Positions 54,585 to 64,000 of a DNA stretch of 64,000 nucleotides are shown here, piece by piece. Numbering within the stretch: position 1 is the first letter of the stretch; each line of letters starts with the position of its first letter. Origin of the DNA: Bactericera cockerelli. Its lineage: Eukaryota; Arthropoda; Insecta; Hemiptera; Triozidae. The translations under genes and the position numbers were made by a program. Location: the NCBI GenBank assembly GCA_024516035.1, contig JAMCCL010000075.1:1-64000 (forward strand). The letters run 5' to 3'. The notes beneath the pieces were generated by a model that ran no database searches, was not told where the DNA came from, and saw only the letters and a list, made by a program, of their open reading frames with translations.

Positions 54585-55395
54585 ATGGATACGCTCAAAG
54601 CATATCCATCATACTCAACTGATGAAATGAAAAAGTATGAGACAGCTGGACAGTCAGTTGAGATTACATCAAACTATACATTTAGCGGTTATCTAAAACT
54701 CAAATATCTATTGTGTTTCGCTGAAAATTATGATAAAATTCTCCTAAACCAACGTCTTGATTTGATTTTAATGAGATCCAAGAGCTCCAAGGATGCTCTT
54801 ATTTCTACAGGTACCACTGCTGTAACTGATGCAAAAGTTCAACTAACGAAAGTAGTATGGAAGGTGCCGCATGTTCAAGTCAGTGATCCCATTCGTTTAG
54901 AGCTACTCTCACAATATAAAAGAAATGTTCCGATTGATATGAGTTTTTAGAAAATGGAATTTAAACTACTATCCAAATTTACCGGCAAGTAAAGAGATTA
55001 ACTGGACTTTGAAGACAACTACTGCCCAAGAAAAAGCTAGATTTATAGTTTTAGGCTTCCAAACAGATCGGGACAACAGCTTGACAAAGGATCTATCAGA
55101 GTTTGACAGTGTGAAACTTAAGAATTTAGAAGTCTATCTCAACTCACTGTGTTTCCCCTATGAGTCTCTGTATATTGACTTTGAACAAAATAAGTACATT
55201 CCTCTCTATTTAATGTATTGTGCTTTCCAAGAGAGTTTCTATGGAAAAGTTAGTGAACCCTATCTGAGCTATAAAGATTTTCTAACAAAGGCTCCTGTAG
55301 TACTTGACTGTTCAAAACAGTCTGAGTTGTGGAAACATAGCTCTACAGTAGACATTCGGATTGAATATGAACTAGCTGAGAATGCTCCAAGTTAA
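54585..55395 (+). pseudogene. Major capsid protein, C-terminal part
   Basis: AYPSYSTDEMKKYETAGQ, then LLCFAENYDKILLNQRLDLI, VVWKVPHVQVSD, a frame change near 54950, KARFIVLGFQTDRD, SLCFPYESLYIDF and VVLDCSKQSELWKHS, to a stop at 55393-55395. All are characteristic of the second jelly roll and end of Polinton-type capsid proteins. A palindrome (TATGATGGATA...TATCCATCATA, 54584-54616) lies at the junction with the transposon. Confidence 0.75.
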
Positions 55396-56095
55396 AACAA
55401 CTTTATATGCATTAATAATTCATGATTCAATTATAAGACTCTACCCACTAACCAATACAATCCAGAAAATAATGTAGAATACCTTCCGACGCGACATGTG
55501 AATGCAAATCAGACAATGAGAAATGCTAATGTGGAGAACAACTTGTTTATTGCCTCATTAAAATACATTCGATTTCCTGACTGCTTTGGAATCATTTAAT
55601 GCTACCATCGAACCAAACAGGCGAGTGAATGAACTCGAACGTCTAGGTTCACCGGCATAATTAATGAGCATCAGCGTCTCTCTCCTCATTAGCATACTGG
55701 AATCCAAGCTTCATATGAGAAAAAAAAAACCATTACAACAGATGGCTGCACTCCAAGCTTTTTAGTTTAAATAGTTGGACTTGTACATGATCATATTCAT
55801 TCCAACACAAAAGACGCAGTGAATACCAGTGAACATTATCACTTTTTTTAGTTGGTGAAGTGTTAAACTCTAATTTTTAACCTAACCTTATATAAATATA
55901 ATTATTTTTTGTTGATATTAGATACATTTTTTTTTTTTTTATATTGTGAATAATTATTTTGTGAACATTTTACCTAACATTATTGTATTACTTTTTTAAG
56001 TTATAATTATTTCTTTTAAACATTGTTTTATATATATATACAATTTATTTTCTACAACATTATAATCATTTACCCTGCTGTTTTTTAAAAAATAA
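55396..56095. other. Intergenic, with right inverted repeat of the capsid segment
   Basis: No gene recognised. 55624-55760 is the inverted partner of 48722-48868. The rest is AT-rich. Confidence 0.6.
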
Positions 56096-56362
56096 TGAGT
56101 GCCACTATAACACTGCAAATTTTAAAAAACATAGACTAATAGAATTATTAGTACGAAAAAATTTCAACATTGCTTCGAAAGACATTGTGAAGCCTGAGTC
56201 AAATATATTAGTGTTTAAAACTGCTTATAAAATTGGAAAAGCTAAAATTTTTGAGAAATTGGAACTGGCTGCTGGAGATTTTGAAATTGTCAAAGTGACG
56301 TGGACTCAATTGGATGAAAGTGAAGACCAAGAACTGACTAGACTTATCAACAATAGGAAGTG
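56096..56362 (+). pseudogene. Polinton accessory gene X (copy 2)
   Basis: MSATITLQILKN, one early break, then RLIELLVRKNFNIASKDIVK, a KTAYKIGKAKIFEKLEL block and GDFEIVKVTWTQLDESEDQE to a stop at 56360-56362. Homologous to 24945-25230. Function unknown. Confidence 0.55.
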
Positions 56363-56461
56363 ATTGCTGTATCGTGTCCACCATTCAATATATTCAGCAC
56401 GCGATCAAATATTCTTCCCTTTGTCATTATTTAATGGTATGTTATAGATTTTTTTTTAAAA

Positions 56462-56985
56462 ATGTATTTACAATCTTTATATTCATTATCATTAAACAGT
56501 ATAAGTCATCAACTCTTTCAACAACATGAAGACCTTTTTTATTTAATCTTTGAGGATGTGCATGAAAAACATGCAGATCGATATTTTTACTCTGTAATAG
56601 ATACATTTATGACCGAAAAAGGTTATAAAAATAAGATTAAAGAAACAATTAAACAATTTCAAGTACCTCTAAATATACATTATACAAGAAGATATTTTTA
56701 CATTTTTTTTATAATGATATAGTAATATTGAGTATTATGTGCTGCAATTTGTTCTAGAATATAGTCCAAAATGTGTGCAAGGAGAGCCTTGTCAACATAT
56801 GAGAATATATTCTTTTGCAGAATCTCTTATACCTCATATTAGTGAGAATATAAACAATGTTTAATTGTGTTACAACAAATGATAAATTTCCAAAAGATTG
56901 TGATGATATCTTGTGTGATATAATGGAGGAACTTGAAAGAGACGAAATTGAATTAGCCAACATGTATTCAAAAAAACATTGAAAG
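56462..56985 (+). pseudogene. Polinton accessory gene Y (copy 2)
   Basis: MYLQSLYSLSLNSISHQLFQ, EKGYKNKIKETIKQF, then broken blocks MRIYSFAESLIPHISENI and DCDDILCDIMEELERDEIEL. Same order and spacing as copy 1. Function unknown. Confidence 0.55.
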
Positions 56986-56999
56986 AGTTGAAAAATAAT

Positions 57000-57909
57000 G
57001 TAAAAATTAGAAGAATTAGCATTAAGACAAGCAATATTTACTTTTTCCAGAACTCATGTTGATAAAATCATTAGCTTCTTTGAAAATTTACATACTGTTC
57101 TTATACCTATTGATTTTTTCTTTTTTTACATCAAACCAAAAGTTGTAAAAATCGGCTTACCTCCGTACATAACTTATTGTTTTCTTCGTCGTTTCGAAGA
57201 TCTAATAAATTTACTTAAAAATCGAAGTCATTCATATTTTATATCGTATTTGTAGATGTAATAATTTTAAATATGTGGAAAGTGAGTATTAGGACTGTTA
57301 TCATGAACAGTTGAGGATAAAATTTCTCATGTCCGTAAAAGATATTTTTACAAATTTCCATTTATTTAACACTTTATGGAATGAAAAAAAACTACTCGGC
57401 ATGATGAAATTTACTTTAAATATGCAGAAAAGTCCACTTGGGATATAATATTTGATTAGTCCTGATACCGTCCGCCCACAATTGTTTATTACACTACATT
57501 TTTTTCAATGCATTCTCTTGAAGATATTGCTTATAAAAGCCTTGTATTCTACTTTTTCAAAATTCATGTCGATTCAATAATCATATTTTTGACAATTATT
57601 ATAACTCTCCTGATATTATTTCATTTATCTATGATTTTATCATACCACATGTTCAACAATTTAAATTTACCCTCAATATATTATAACAAAGTTCGTGAAC
57701 ATATTATTGACTTACTATTTATGCTACATTTGTCTGCTCTAGAACATAATTCACCTCGCAAGTGTTATTGCAATAATTATAAGTATAATAGAAATGTCAA
57801 TAGGAGGGAATGTATCGAAGAAAGAACTTTTCAATTATATTTGAGTGAAGTGAGAAAAGTTCTAACAGACTTTGATTCTTTCAAAATACTTTTAGCTGAA
57901 ATTTATTAA
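57000..57909 (+). pseudogene. Polinton accessory gene Z (copies 2 and 3)
   Basis: The first unit begins near 57003 with LEELALRQAIFTFSRTHVDK and ends near 57255. The second unit (57508-57909) begins MHSLEDIAYKSLVFYFF, has a hydrophobic segment, then NSPRKCYCNNYKYNRNVNRR and a charged end. The shared start defines the family. Two adjacent copies here against one at 25.8 kb suggests tandem duplication. Confidence 0.5.
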
Positions 57910-57938
57910 CCATTTTTTTTTTATTCTAGACTTTCACT

Positions 57939-58100
57939 ATGGAGGTGTCTAGATTAAATATTGCGTTCTGTACAATATGTGAGGAGCATTATAGTTTTAC
58001 AAGCGATGCTCAAAAAAGGGAACGTGTTAACTCTGTACAGCATCAAAGAAACACTTTCAACAGCTATCCTGACAATGTTACATTAGTACGCGGGGTGTGA
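57939..58100 (+). CDS. Short open frame MEVSRLNIAFCTICEEHYSF..., probably truncated
   Basis: 53 codons from an ATG 27 bases after gene Z. A CTICEEH cysteine/histidine cluster is visible. The frame ends at TGA in GGGGTGTGA, exactly where the motif-rich region begins, so a longer gene may have been cut by an insertion. Confidence 0.35.
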   Translation: MEVSRLNIAFCTICEEHYSFTSDAQKRERVNSVQHQRNTFNSYPDNVTLVRGV

Positions 58101-58700
58101 GGCAAAGGAGGTTTAACGCAAAAATCGATTTTTTTTTTATTCAAAATTTCTCACGTTTTTTCGATTAGTGAAGTCAAAAAATATCGATTAAATAGGCCAA
58201 TTTCTCGCAAATTGACAAATAAAAGAAAATCTATCGTACACTAATCACCAAAATCTCAGAGGCAAACAAGAGGAAGTGCGCATCGACTGCTGACATTTTA
58301 AAGAAATATAATGGCTTGAGAACACATCAGCTGTTAAACTTTAGATTCTGAATAATTATTTTGTTTTATAACCACCATCGCCTTTTAATCTCTCTTGAAC
58401 CTAATACTGTTGTGGGAAAAATTAAATAAAAGGCGTTAGCCTCGTTTGCCTCAGATAACAAATAGAACGCTGAAGCCTATGTGACTCTTGAACTAGCGAC
58501 AGTCTTTACTTTTTTCTTGATCGAGACACAAGTGTTTGATTTTTGTAGTTAAACTCTTTTGCCTCTCAATACTTTTTACTGCTCAGAGACCCAAAGGGCT
58601 TTGGTATTCAACGAATTCAAAACCTTTTGTTCTTCATTACAGTAATAGAACTAAGAGGCTTTAATTTTTTGTCGAAGTGAAACAAACAAGGAGTTAGACT
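58095..58700. repeat. Region with dispersed GAGGCAAA-type motifs
   Basis: GAGGCAAAGGAGG (58099), GAGGCAAACAAGAGG (58258), inverted copies GCCTCGTTTGCCTC (about 58439) and CTCTTTTGCCTC (about 58553), and related ACAAGGAGTTAGAC (58687). Spacing and mixed orientation resemble the subterminal arrays of elements A and B. No gene recognised. Confidence 0.45.
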
Positions 58701-60362
58701 TTTTATTTTCCTACAGTATAATGATAATCACAGAGACCATGAGACATTTTGAGGTTATGATTTCAACTTGCTTTAAAGTTTAAAATTTTAGACAAATTTA
58801 AAGTAATTAATTTTTAAATGTCATTCTAACTTTTGTTTTTACTGCAATTGATATAGTAATTATTACAGTTTAAATAATGTATACTCTGTAGATACCTTTA
58901 TATTTTTCATCTACAGGGTGGACCAAAAAAACGTTTTACACCCGTTAATGGTAGATTACTGAGGACATTTCCAGGCCGGATCTGCAATCACTTAATTGAT
59001 AAAAAAAAAAAATTATATTTAAAAGGTAGGTACCTTAAAAGTGTTTCAAAATTAATGCTAAAAAAAATATGGGTGATTCTTACCTGTTGGTGTTAATGAT
59101 GGTACACTTTTTCCTGATAATAAAGATTTTTGATAGATCTTTGCATTATACAGGGTGGACCAAAAAAACGTTTACACCCGTTAATGGTAGATTACTGACG
59201 ACATTTCTAGGACGGATCTGCAATCCGTTTTTTTCGGATTCGCCTTTATAACTGCACAAAGTGATTTTTTGCAACTTTCCGAAAAAGTCCGACTTTGGTT
59301 TATTCTTCAGTCATACTTTTTTCCTGTTTAAGATGAGTTGATTCTGAACAATTTTGCAGAAAGCCAAAAAAAATTTCGATGTTTCTAGCTACACTACTTT
59401 GTTTTTTACGATTTGGTTTGTCATATTTTTTTACACCTGAACAGAAAAAAACACCCAAAATTTTTTTTAACTAAATAAAACACTCGACATTTGTCCGAAC
59501 AAATTTTGGCACAGACATGGGCAAGTTTGATAAAAGTTGGCGGCCGCCCCGAGGATGCTAAAAAATAATTTTACGATTTTTTATCACGTGATCTTCTGGG
59601 AAAAATTATTAGATGTTTGCCAAAAACTCTTCAAAAATCCTAAGAGTTTTCTAGCTGTAGACTGTGTAAGGGCGTCTTGTATTGTTTACAAAAATTGTTT
59701 ACATTGCTTTTTTGAATACCGCGGTCTCACATGCCTTCATCAGCCAGTTTAGGAAAATTCAAATGATAAATTTTGTGCTTCGCAGATTGTCAGTGGTGAT
59801 AGCAAGATGTGGTAGTGCTAAGACTGTTGGTCGCATGATCGGAGTTCAATTCTCGACGGTCAATATTATTTTAATTATCAAAAAAATCTGATGGAATATT
59901 TTATTCATACCTGTATCTGACCTGTTGTAACACCAACAACTTATGGTTTTTTTTGGTGGTAATACCATCTGTAAATTGAGTTATATCAGATACTATTGGT
60001 ATCACAATACACATAATTATTATTCATGTAAGCCCCTGAGAGACTGCCTTGATAATGTAATGATGGTTTTCTTATGCTTCCCTACGAGAGAAAAAAAAAC
60101 TCGCGAATTTCCAAACGAAAAAAAGAATTTATGAAATAAATCCAGGTAAATATGTAGGTAGGTTCTTCTATCAGAAACAATACTAATTAAATAACAAAAT
60201 ATTTACCGATTTCCAACTCTTAATAGAAGTCTTGAAAAGAACAAGATAATATTTTGTAAAATTAATAAACTTTTGCAGTCTTTATTATGTTTTATACTAT
60301 TTTGATATAAACAAAAAGGTATTTAAAATTTTTTTTGTGTTAGTATGTTCAATGAGAAACGA

Positions 60363-60425
60363 TTAAAACGCGCACGATTAGCTCAGTGGTAAGCTAGTCC
60401 ACCGGTCCGAACGCCAGAGCCAGCA
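60363..60425 (+). other. tRNA-like fragment
   Basis: GCACGATTAGCTCAGTGGTAAGC has an A-box-like tRNA start; a weak B-box-like GGTCCGAACGCC follows, without a convincing cloverleaf. A tRNA pseudogene or SINE head rather than a functional tRNA. Confidence 0.3.
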
Positions 60426-60559
60426 AAAAATTCATGACTACAAAATAAAAAAGACTGTTGCCATTTTTATCCATAGTAGGTACACACTATGGATTCTCCT
60501 GACACAAATTTTGAAACCAGTGGTTACTTTAGTACCTTAGTTCTAACTCAAACCTTCTT

Positions 60560-60620
60560 GCCTTTCTCTCTCTATCTCTTTTTCGCTATCTGCCTCTCTC
60601 TCTCTCTCTCTCTCTCCCTT
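60560..60620. repeat. (CT)n microsatellite
   Basis: Uninterrupted CTCTCT run within the foldback spacer. Confidence 0.85.
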
Positions 60621-60629
60621 CTCAATTCC

Positions 60630-60845
60630 TTAGAGGAACTGTTGGAAGTGGCGTCCACCTTCCTGGATGCAAAGGTTGAACCTCTTCATCATGTTCCGTC
60701 GAATGTTGCGGAAGATTCCAGGTTTTTCTGTCAGGTCATCGAATGCCAACAGGATTCTTGCTACCAGATTTCGTAAACTATGTTTTTCCCCGTGATCCCA
60801 AATGTTCCTGTTGGCAACTCCATATGCTAAATGCGTATCTGCCAT
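60630..60845 (-). pseudogene. Mariner-type transposase C-terminal fragment
   Basis: The minus-strand frame ends IFRNIRRNMMKRFNLCIQEG and GRHFQQFL, the C-terminal signature (RxxxCI-x-x-GGxHF) of mariner-like transposases with the PARSPDL core. The catalytic region is absent. Confidence 0.5.
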
Positions 60846-61735
60846 TTCAGCATCCGAATAATAACAATTATGTAACTTGTACTAAAAAAACTCAAGAAGT
60901 TTAAAGATAAAATTTCATAGAATGCAGAAAAATATGCTTGAAAAACTATCATCGAGAAACAAACAATCATTCATTTGACTGGCCTTTAATTAATTCCAAG
61001 GAAAATAATTATCAGACATAAATAGCTAATTACTCTTTGAGTACAAGACGACCCTACACGGTCAACACTTTTAAGATTTTGAACATCATTTTTTGAGACT
61101 TACCTGGTTTGTTTACCCAGAAGAACACGTGATAAAAAATCGTAAAATTATTTTTTAGCATCCTTGGGTTAGCCGCCAACTTTTATCAAACTTGCCATGT
61201 CTGTTGCCAAAATTTGCTCGGGCAAATCTTGAGTGTTTCAAAGTGTAAAAAATTTACATGCGAACTTTTTTTTTATTCAGGTGTCAAAAAAGATGCCAAA
61301 TCAAACCGTAAAAAACAAAGTAGTGTAGCTAGAAACATCGAAATTTTTGTTGGCTTTCTGCAGAATTGTTCAGAATCAACTCATCTTAAACAGGAAAAAA
61401 GTTCTGACCTGAAGAATAAGCCAAAGTCGGACTTTTCCAGAAAGTTGCAAAAAATCACTTTGTGCAGTTATAAAGGCGAATCCGAAAAAACGGATTGCAG
61501 ATCCGTCCTAGAAATGTCGTCAGTAATCTACCATTAACGGGTGTAAACGTTTTTTTTGGTCCACCCTGTATAATGCAAAGATCTATCAAAAATCTTTATT
61601 ATCAGGAAAAAGTTGTACCATCATTAACACCAACAGGTAAGAATCACCCATATTTTTTTAGCATTAATTTTGAAACACTTTTAAGGTACCTACCTTTTAT
61701 ATATAATTTTTTTTTTATCAATTAAGTGATTGTCA

Positions 61736-62645
61736 TTGAAGGGAGGCTAAAAGACAATCAACATAACAGGATGTTCCATTTGCAACATCATGTTATTTAT
61801 TACCCTTCTGTAAAAGTTTGATGAGTAGTAGGTAGTAATAATTACTTCATCTTTTTGTGAAACAGTAAAATATGCTGTTTTCATCAGTCACTAAACATAA
61901 CCTGAAAGAACTCTGCCCAAATTTAATATTAGGTATGGCAAATCAGTTCAGCATTTGATAAAATTAAATGTTACTCTAATGATTGAACACCCCTGGGATA
62001 AACTCAGAAACCCTGTCAGTGGTAAATATTTAGATACAGTTAAGATAATAACTCTTTGTGATCATAGATACCTATAAATCATAAAATAAGGATATGCTGG
62101 TAAACTTTTCAGGGTTTTCTGGCTGTAATTAGGTTGTTCAATAATTATGACTTGATAGTTGACCTATCTGTTTAGAATATTACCTCCCTAAAAGGATAAT
62201 ATATGCCTAATAGATATACCTGTCTAATATACCTACCATACCTACAAGTTCTGTATATAAAATAAATTATTAATATCTTCTTACCTATTTCAGCATGAGC
62301 CAAAAAAAATCAGGAATCCAAAAATGGATAGAGTACCAGATTGAATAATCAATATCCATCAGCCCCTAGTAGTAGAGCTCAAAGGATGATGCATAATGTT
62401 TGGGTGAAAGTAAGTAGCAGTTAATTAAAATGAAGAAAAAAAATCATTATTCTCAATTGGTTACCCATTTATTTTACTATCATCAGTTCACCAGTTCCAA
62501 ATTGCTTGGTTGGAAAATAAAAAAACAAAATATTTTCATTATTGTAGAGGAGAATTTTTTTGATATTTGTAGGTAATAATTGAAATTTATTATTGGAAAG
62601 TACCTGTGCATTAAAGCTTTTATTTTTTCTCATAATTCACAGGTC
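61736..62645. other. No gene recognised
   Basis: AT-rich with repeated TACCTACC-type short motifs near 62216-62246; no coding signal. Confidence 0.4.
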
Positions 62646-62649
62646 ATGT

Positions 62650-63568
62650 CAGAGGCCACCCCCCCCCCCAATGAATAACTGCACAGAGGCCACCCCCCCC
62701 CCCAATGAATAACTGCACAGAGGCCACCCCCCCCCCAAATGAATAACTGCACAGAGACCACCCCCTCAATGATTAACTGCACAGAGGCCACCCCCCAATG
62801 ATTAACTGCACAGAGGCCACCCCCCCAATGATTAACTGTACAGAGGGCATCCCCCCAAAGAATAACTGCACAGAGGCCACCCCCCCAATGATGAACTGTA
62901 CAGAGGGCATCCCCCCAATGATGAACTGTACAGAGGCCACCCCCCCAATGATGAACTGTACAGAGGGCATCCCCCCAAAGAATAACTGCACAGAGGCCAC
63001 CCCCCCCCCCAATGATGAACTGTACAGAGGGCATCCCCCCAATGATGAAACTGTACAGAGGCCGCCCCCCAATGATGAACTGTACAGAGGCCACCCCCCC
63101 AATGATGAACTGTACAGAGGCCACCCCCCCAATGATGAACTATACAGAGACCACTCCCCCAATGATGAACTGTACAGAGGCCACCCCCCCAATGATGAAC
63201 TGTACAGAGGGCATCCCCGCAATGATGAACTGCACAGAGGCCACCCCCCCAATGATGAACTGTACAGAGGCCAGCCCCCCAATGATGAACTGCACAGAGA
63301 CCACTCCCCCAATTATTAACTGCACAGAGGCCACCCCCCCAATGATGAATTGTACAGAGGCCACCCCCCCAATGATGAACTGTACAGAGGGCAATTCCCC
63401 CCAAGAATAAACTGTACAGAGGCCACCACCCCCCCAATGATGAACTGTACAGAGGGCATCCCCCCAATGATGAACTGTACAGAGGCCACCCCCCAATGAT
63501 GAACTGTACAGAGGGCATCCCCCCAAAGAATAACTGCACAGAGGCCACCCCCCCAATGATGAACTTTT
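62650..63568. repeat. C-rich minisatellite, about 30-bp unit
   Basis: About 31 copies of a unit such as CCAATGATGAACTGTACAGA followed by GG-C-A-CCCCCC, with C-runs of 5-10. Units alternate between GAGGCCACC and GAGGGCATCC types. All long open frames here, on either strand, follow from the repeat. Confidence 0.95.
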
Positions 63569-63639
63569 AAGCACAAAAATGCTGAGCTCCTGCTTCGGGA
63601 AACAAATGCTGAGCCCATGCCTCACTCCTCAAGCCAGCT

Positions 63640-63978
63640 TGAACCCAATTGTTACACCCGACTACACCATCCAAAATAAAAAGAATGAAGAATAAAGAAA
63701 AGCGCAACAATGGTAAAGTTTATGAAAATCGAAAAGGAAAAGAGGTTCCAGCTAGGGAGGTTAAAAAATGCGAGTGCAAATGTACTCGAAATTGTAATGG
63801 CAATTTCACAGCCAAAATGAGAAACAATCTGTTTCAAAGATTCTGGAAATTAGGTGACGTTGACCGGCAAAGAGTCTACGTTTCCGGCCTGATTGACTCT
63901 GCAGATAAAAAGTCCTGCAGAAATATGAGTAATAGCACTAAAAGAGAAAAAGACATATTCATACTTTCTCGAATATAA
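63640..63978 (+). pseudogene. N-terminal fragment of a probable DDE-type transposon protein
   Basis: KRNNGKVYENRKGKEVPARE, then a cysteine block KKCECKCTRNCNGNF and LFQRFWKLGDVDRQRVYVSG. This cysteine-plus-LF-x-x-FW-x-LGD arrangement is common at the start of a group of insect transposase-like proteins. The frame ends at 63978, probably by a break, and the core would lie beyond the window. Confidence 0.45.
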
Positions 63979-64000
63979 CGGAAGATCCCAAGTTTGTAAG

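Larger units (their letters stand above)
58911..61735. mobile_element. Large foldback around a mariner-type transposon
   Basis: Arms of about 620 bp (58985-59605 and 61118-61735) are inverted copies with a 1.5-kb spacer. Within the arms, the terminal sequence CAGGGTGGACCAAAAAAACG occurs at 59151 and inverted at about 61549-61568, flanked by TATA. An extra end fragment lies at 58911-58987. The spacer holds a decayed transposase piece and a tRNA-like piece. Confidence 0.75.

Noticed and set aside
60363..60440. A functional tRNA gene
   Set aside because: The A-box-like start is good but no full cloverleaf, acceptor pairing or convincing B-box can be drawn.
62630..63625. Several long frames (for example NCTEATPPM or WPLYSSSLGG repeats)
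   Set aside because: Produced by the 30-bp C-rich minisatellite in every phase.

Overview
This is a stretch of an AT-rich animal genome, almost certainly an arthropod and most likely an insect. The evidence is the mix of elements: BEL/Pao and Ty3-like retroelements, CR1/Jockey- and RTE-type non-LTR retrotransposons, HARBI1, mariner and pogo transposons, Helitron, Polinton and a 5S-derived SINE. I recognise no ordinary host gene. Nearly everything is mobile or virus-derived DNA in layers, and many genes carry stops and frameshifts.

1-11.1 kb holds the most novel-looking system. Two related DNA transposons are nested inside a non-LTR retrotransposon. Element A (1419-11030) interrupts the retrotransposon's ORF2. 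Element B (3037-8797) interrupts A's own transposase gene. Each has about 27-bp terminal inverted repeats, a 4-bp target duplication (ATAA for A, AGAA for B), a transposase with DFSENY / SDxP-x-x-QYRN / EAGHGK blocks, and its own short subterminal motif repeated many times. Conceptual removal of either element rejoins the interrupted reading frame. I cannot assign the superfamily; the 4-bp duplication makes Sola the first comparison.

11.1-22.0 kb: a Ty3-like gag fragment; a nucleoprotein-like gene with a poly(A) tail (12225-13437), probably an endogenised RNA-virus sequence; and a BEL/Pao complex (14021-22039, flanked by CTGAC) containing an opposite-strand copy of itself and a viral-glycoprotein-like gene. 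The glycoprotein piece lies between two 189-bp direct repeats. Both BEL copies have lost most of pol and carry a large 21-bp minisatellite in gag.

23-30.6 kb: a decayed Helitron, then one half of a Polinton/Maverick-like element: three small accessory genes (X, Y, Z), protein-primed DNA polymerase B, a gene with 129-bp internal repeats, and a retroviral-type integrase with a chromodomain-like end.

30.6-48.5 kb: mariner-type fragments, an unknown cysteine-rich gene split by a 5'-truncated RTE-type retrotransposon, a near-complete CR1/Jockey-like retrotransposon, an RNA-virus L-protein methyltransferase fragment with a poly(A) tract, a retrotransposon C-terminus split by a 5S-rRNA-derived SINE, and a PIF/Harbinger element.

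48.7-58.1 kb: the other Polinton half: a DUF8207-like gene, packaging ATPase, PLA2 minor capsid protein, adenain-like protease, penton-like protein, small basic protein and major capsid protein (split by a pogo-like transposase), followed by homologues of X, Y and Z. Together the two Polinton segments describe one plausible gene order: capsid genes, X-Y-Z, polymerase, integrase.

58-64 kb: motif-rich AT sequence, a large mariner-type foldback, a C-rich minisatellite and a fragment of another probable transposase.
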